DNA of 7,193 nucleotides from Lachnospiraceae bacterium UBA3845. Lineage in GTDB: Bacteria; Bacillota; Clostridia; Lachnospirales; Lachnospiraceae. The stretch lies in NCBI GenBank assembly GCA_002392705.1, contig DGHP01000042.1, positions 1 through 7,193 of the forward strand. The letters are read 5' to 3'. Below, in pieces: positions 5,239 through 7,193 of this stretch. The first letter of the stretch is position 1. The number at the start of each line of letters is the position of its first letter. The position numbers and the translations under genes are program-made. The notes under the pieces were generated by a model. It was not told where the DNA came from. It made no database searches and saw only the letters and a list, made by a program, of their open reading frames with translations.

Positions 5239-6240
5239 ATGATTAATCTTGACGGAATTCTGGAGGGAGTCCGTTCTGTGGGGATTGCCGGACATATCCG
5301 GCCTGACGGGGACGCGTACGGCAGCTGCATGGGACTCTACCTGTTCCTGAAACGCTTTTATCCTGAGATCCGGACGGAGTTTTTTCTGGAAGATTCCTAT
5401 CCGGATTCTTTCCGTTTTATTTCCTGTTCTGATGAGGTCATAAGCGATTATCCGGAGCGGGAGGCCGTGGACGTCTTTTTTTCACTGGACTGCTCCGACA
5501 GGGAACGGCTCGGAAACGCACTTGTCTATTTTGATAAGGCAGAGCGGACGGTTGTCGTTGACCACCATATCAGCAATCCCGCTTTCGGCATGATCAATGA
5601 GATCCAGCCGGAGGCGAGCTCCACCAGCGAGCTGATCGCACTGATGATCGGGAAGGAGAGGCTGACGAAAGAGACTGCGGAAGCACTGTACATGGGGATC
5701 GTCCATGATACCGGCATATTCCGCTTCAGCTGCACCTCCAGCAGGACCATGATGGTTGCGGGCTGGCTGATGGATACAGGGATCGATTTCACAAAGATTA
5801 CGGACGACACCTTCTTCAGGGTCAGCTACCATGAGAACCAGATCCTGGGGAGAGCCCTGCTGGAAAGCATCCTGGCCCTGGACCGCAGGGTGATCGTGAG
5901 TACGGTCAGCAGAAAAGAGATGGATTTCTACCAGGTGACACCGAAGGACCTGAGCGGAATCATCCAGCAGCTGAGAGTCACGGAGGGGGTTGAGGCGGCT
6001 GTGTTCCTGTATGAATCCGGAAACCAGGAATATAAGGTGAGCATGCGTTCAAACGGGAGACTCGACGTGGCGGCGATCGCGGGATATTTCGGCGGCGGCG
6101 GGCACAGGCTGGCGGCAGGCTGCACCCTGCAGGGAACCGAACATGACGTGATGAACAATATAATCAGGAAGATGGATGAGCAGCTCAGGGAGCTGAACAT
6201 GCCTTCAGAGGAGGAGCCCATATGTTCTCCGGAATCCTGA
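5239..6240 (+). CDS. nrnA: DHH/DHHA1 phosphoesterase, NrnA-type nanoRNase / pAp phosphatase
   Basis: NrnA degrades 2-5-nt RNAs and dephosphorylates 3'-phosphoadenosine 5'-phosphate (pAp) in the cytoplasm, using Mn2+ in characterised members. From ATG 5239 the protein has 333 residues. The DHH-domain metal ligands are all visible: GHIRPDGD 18-25, DCSD 84-87, DHH 108-110 and HDTG with Asp157. The C-terminal DHHA1 substrate motif GGGGHRLAAG begins at 285. ATG 5239 is preferred because AAAGG (5229-5233) lies 5 nt upstream and MINLDGIL fits the family start. An in-frame ATG at 5197 would add 14 polar residues, overlap the rbfA stop as ATGA and give 347 residues; it has no good ribosome binding site but could be used by coupling. 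Its place between rbfA and truB is common in Firmicutes. Which of the two activities dominates cannot be told from sequence. Confidence 0.93.
   Translation: MINLDGILEGVRSVGIAGHIRPDGDAYGSCMGLYLFLKRFYPEIRTEFFLEDSYPDSFRFISCSDEVISDYPEREAVDVFFSLDCSDRERLGNALVYFDKAERTVVVDHHISNPAFGMINEIQPEASSTSELIALMIGKERLTKETAEALYMGIVHDTGIFRFSCTSSRTMMVAGWLMDTGIDFTKITDDTFFRVSYHENQILGRALLESILALDRRVIVSTVSRKEMDFYQVTPKDLSGIIQQLRVTEGVEAAVFLYESGNQEYKVSMRSNGRLDVAAIAGYFGGGGHRLAAGCTLQGTEHDVMNNIIRKMDEQLRELNMPSEEEPICSPES
6209..6214 (+). promoter_or_regulatory. Ribosome binding site of truB inside the nrnA coding end
   Basis: AGGAGG, a consensus Shine-Dalgarno, lies 7 nt before the truB ATG at 6222 and within the last codons of nrnA. 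It fixes the truB start and the 19-bp overlap, and is the strongest ribosome binding site in the window. Confidence 0.85.
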
Positions 6241-7175
6241 ATGTCTGCAAAGAGGCCGGGTTTACCAGCAACGATGTGGTAGCGAAGCTGCGGGGCATAC
6301 TCATGCAGAGAAAAATCGGACACGCGGGCACGCTGGATCCGGATGCGACAGGGGTTCTACCGGTCCTTCTGGGCAGTGCGACCAGGCTGTCCGGCCGGAT
6401 GACCGACCAGACGAAAGCCTACCGCTGCGTCCTGCTGCTGGGAAAGACGACCGATACACAGGATATCTCGGGCACTGTGCTGTCAGAACACAGTACGGAT
6501 TATCTGACGGAGGAGATAGCGGAGAAAGCTGTTTTTTCTTTTCTGGGATCTTATGAGCAGACGCCTCCCATGTATTCCGCCAAGAAGGTGGGAGGCAGGA
6601 AGCTGTATGATCTGGCCAGGCAGGGGATCACCGTTGAGCGGAAAAGTGTTCCCGTCGAAATCCTGTCCATCCGGATTGAGGAGATGAATCTGCCCCGCCT
6701 GGTCCTGAATGTGAGCTGTTCAAAGGGAACCTATATCCGGACCTTCTGCGCGGATATAGGCGAAAAACTGGGCTGCGGCGGCTGCATGGAAAAACTGGAG
6801 CGGATCCGGTCCGGGGGACTGTATATCGAAGACAGCATATCCCTGGCTGAAATCGAGGAGCTGCTGCGGGAAGGCAGGCTGGAGGAAAAGATTATACCGG
6901 CAGAGGAGATGTTCCTGGACCTTCTGAGAGTCAGGACCGGCAGCGGAGCGGATAGGAAGCTTAAAAACGGCAATGCCCTGCGTCCTGCCGAGCTGGGACT
7001 TTACCGCCCGGGGGAATGCAGTATTCAGGAAGCGGAAAATGTTCCCGCCATCCGGATTCCGGAGGAATATTTTCCTGAGAGGCTCAGAGTCTGCGATTCC
7101 ATGGGGAATTTTCTGGCAGTTTACCGTTTCGATCCATCGGAGGGGATTTACCGGCCGGATCTGATGTTTCTGTGA
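6222..7175 (+). CDS. truB: tRNA pseudouridine(55) synthase TruB
   Basis: TruB isomerises U55 in the T-loop of nearly all elongator tRNAs to pseudouridine and also acts as a tRNA chaperone. The 317-residue product is complete. The N-terminus GILNVCKEAGFTSNDVV matches the TruB pattern. The catalytic motif GHAGTLDPDATGVLPV places the nucleophile at Asp39. TKAYR (64-68) supplies the conserved active-site Tyr67. MYSAKKVGGRKLYDLARQG starts near 117 and SKGTYIRTFCADIG near 167, with Tyr171 and Arg173 in the expected places. A C-terminal domain ends in FLAVYRFD...RPDLMFL, the usual Firmicute TruB ending. The start overlaps nrnA by 19 bp and has a consensus ribosome binding site, so translation is probably coupled. 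The next operon gene in relatives is usually ribF (FAD synthetase), which would lie just beyond the window. Confidence 0.97.
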   Translation: MFSGILNVCKEAGFTSNDVVAKLRGILMQRKIGHAGTLDPDATGVLPVLLGSATRLSGRMTDQTKAYRCVLLLGKTTDTQDISGTVLSEHSTDYLTEEIAEKAVFSFLGSYEQTPPMYSAKKVGGRKLYDLARQGITVERKSVPVEILSIRIEEMNLPRLVLNVSCSKGTYIRTFCADIGEKLGCGGCMEKLERIRSGGLYIEDSISLAEIEELLREGRLEEKIIPAEEMFLDLLRVRTGSGADRKLKNGNALRPAELGLYRPGECSIQEAENVPAIRIPEEYFPERLRVCDSMGNFLAVYRFDPSEGIYRPDLMFL

Positions 7176-7193
7176 GATCCGCAGCATCTGTGA

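Noticed and set aside
7176..7193. Short stretch after truB
   Set aside because: Eighteen bases with no start codon, ribosome binding site or hairpin that can be called; ribF probably begins beyond the window but nothing here proves it.

Overview
This window is a stretch of the conserved bacterial transcription/translation operon usually read as nusA-ylxR-ylxQ-infB-rbfA-nrnA-truB. All genes are on the + strand. The gene order, an L7Ae-type YlxQ, a DHH-family NrnA between rbfA and truB, and the RbfA N-terminus (MRKNSIKN...) point to a Firmicute of the class Clostridia, most likely a Lachnospiraceae-type gut organism with fairly GC-rich DNA. The family-level placement is an inference from sequence style, not a computed result.

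Layout. 1-209 is the 3' end of nusA, with an unusual Tyr/Asp/Glu-rich tail. 250-525 is ylxR (rnpM) and 541-873 is ylxQ. 877-4389 is infB, encoding an unusually long IF2 of 1170 residues. About half of it is a low-complexity linker, including a block of Ser-Asp-Arg-Arg / Gly-Asp-Arg-Tyr-Gln repeats with near-identical DNA copies 120 bp apart. 4390-4696 is a 307-bp gap packed with hairpins, the only sizeable non-coding stretch here. 4697-5200 is rbfA, starting at TTG and ending in three acidic 10-residue repeats. 5239-6240 is nrnA and 6222-7175 is truB, overlapping nrnA by 19 bp. The last 18 bp hold nothing I can identify.

How the genes work together. NusA acts in transcription elongation, termination and antitermination. 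YlxR and YlxQ are small RNA-binding proteins. IF2 brings initiator tRNA to the ribosome. RbfA matures the 30S subunit. NrnA degrades nanoRNA and pAp. TruB makes pseudouridine 55 in tRNA. Spacing is tight (3-40 bp, or overlapping) everywhere except before rbfA, so the hairpin-rich gap is the obvious place for transcript processing, attenuation or a second promoter.

I see no mobile-element gene, CRISPR array, tRNA, rRNA or new multi-gene system. What deserves a second look is the structured infB-rbfA gap, which may be a dispersed repeat element, and the low-complexity extensions on NusA, IF2 and RbfA.
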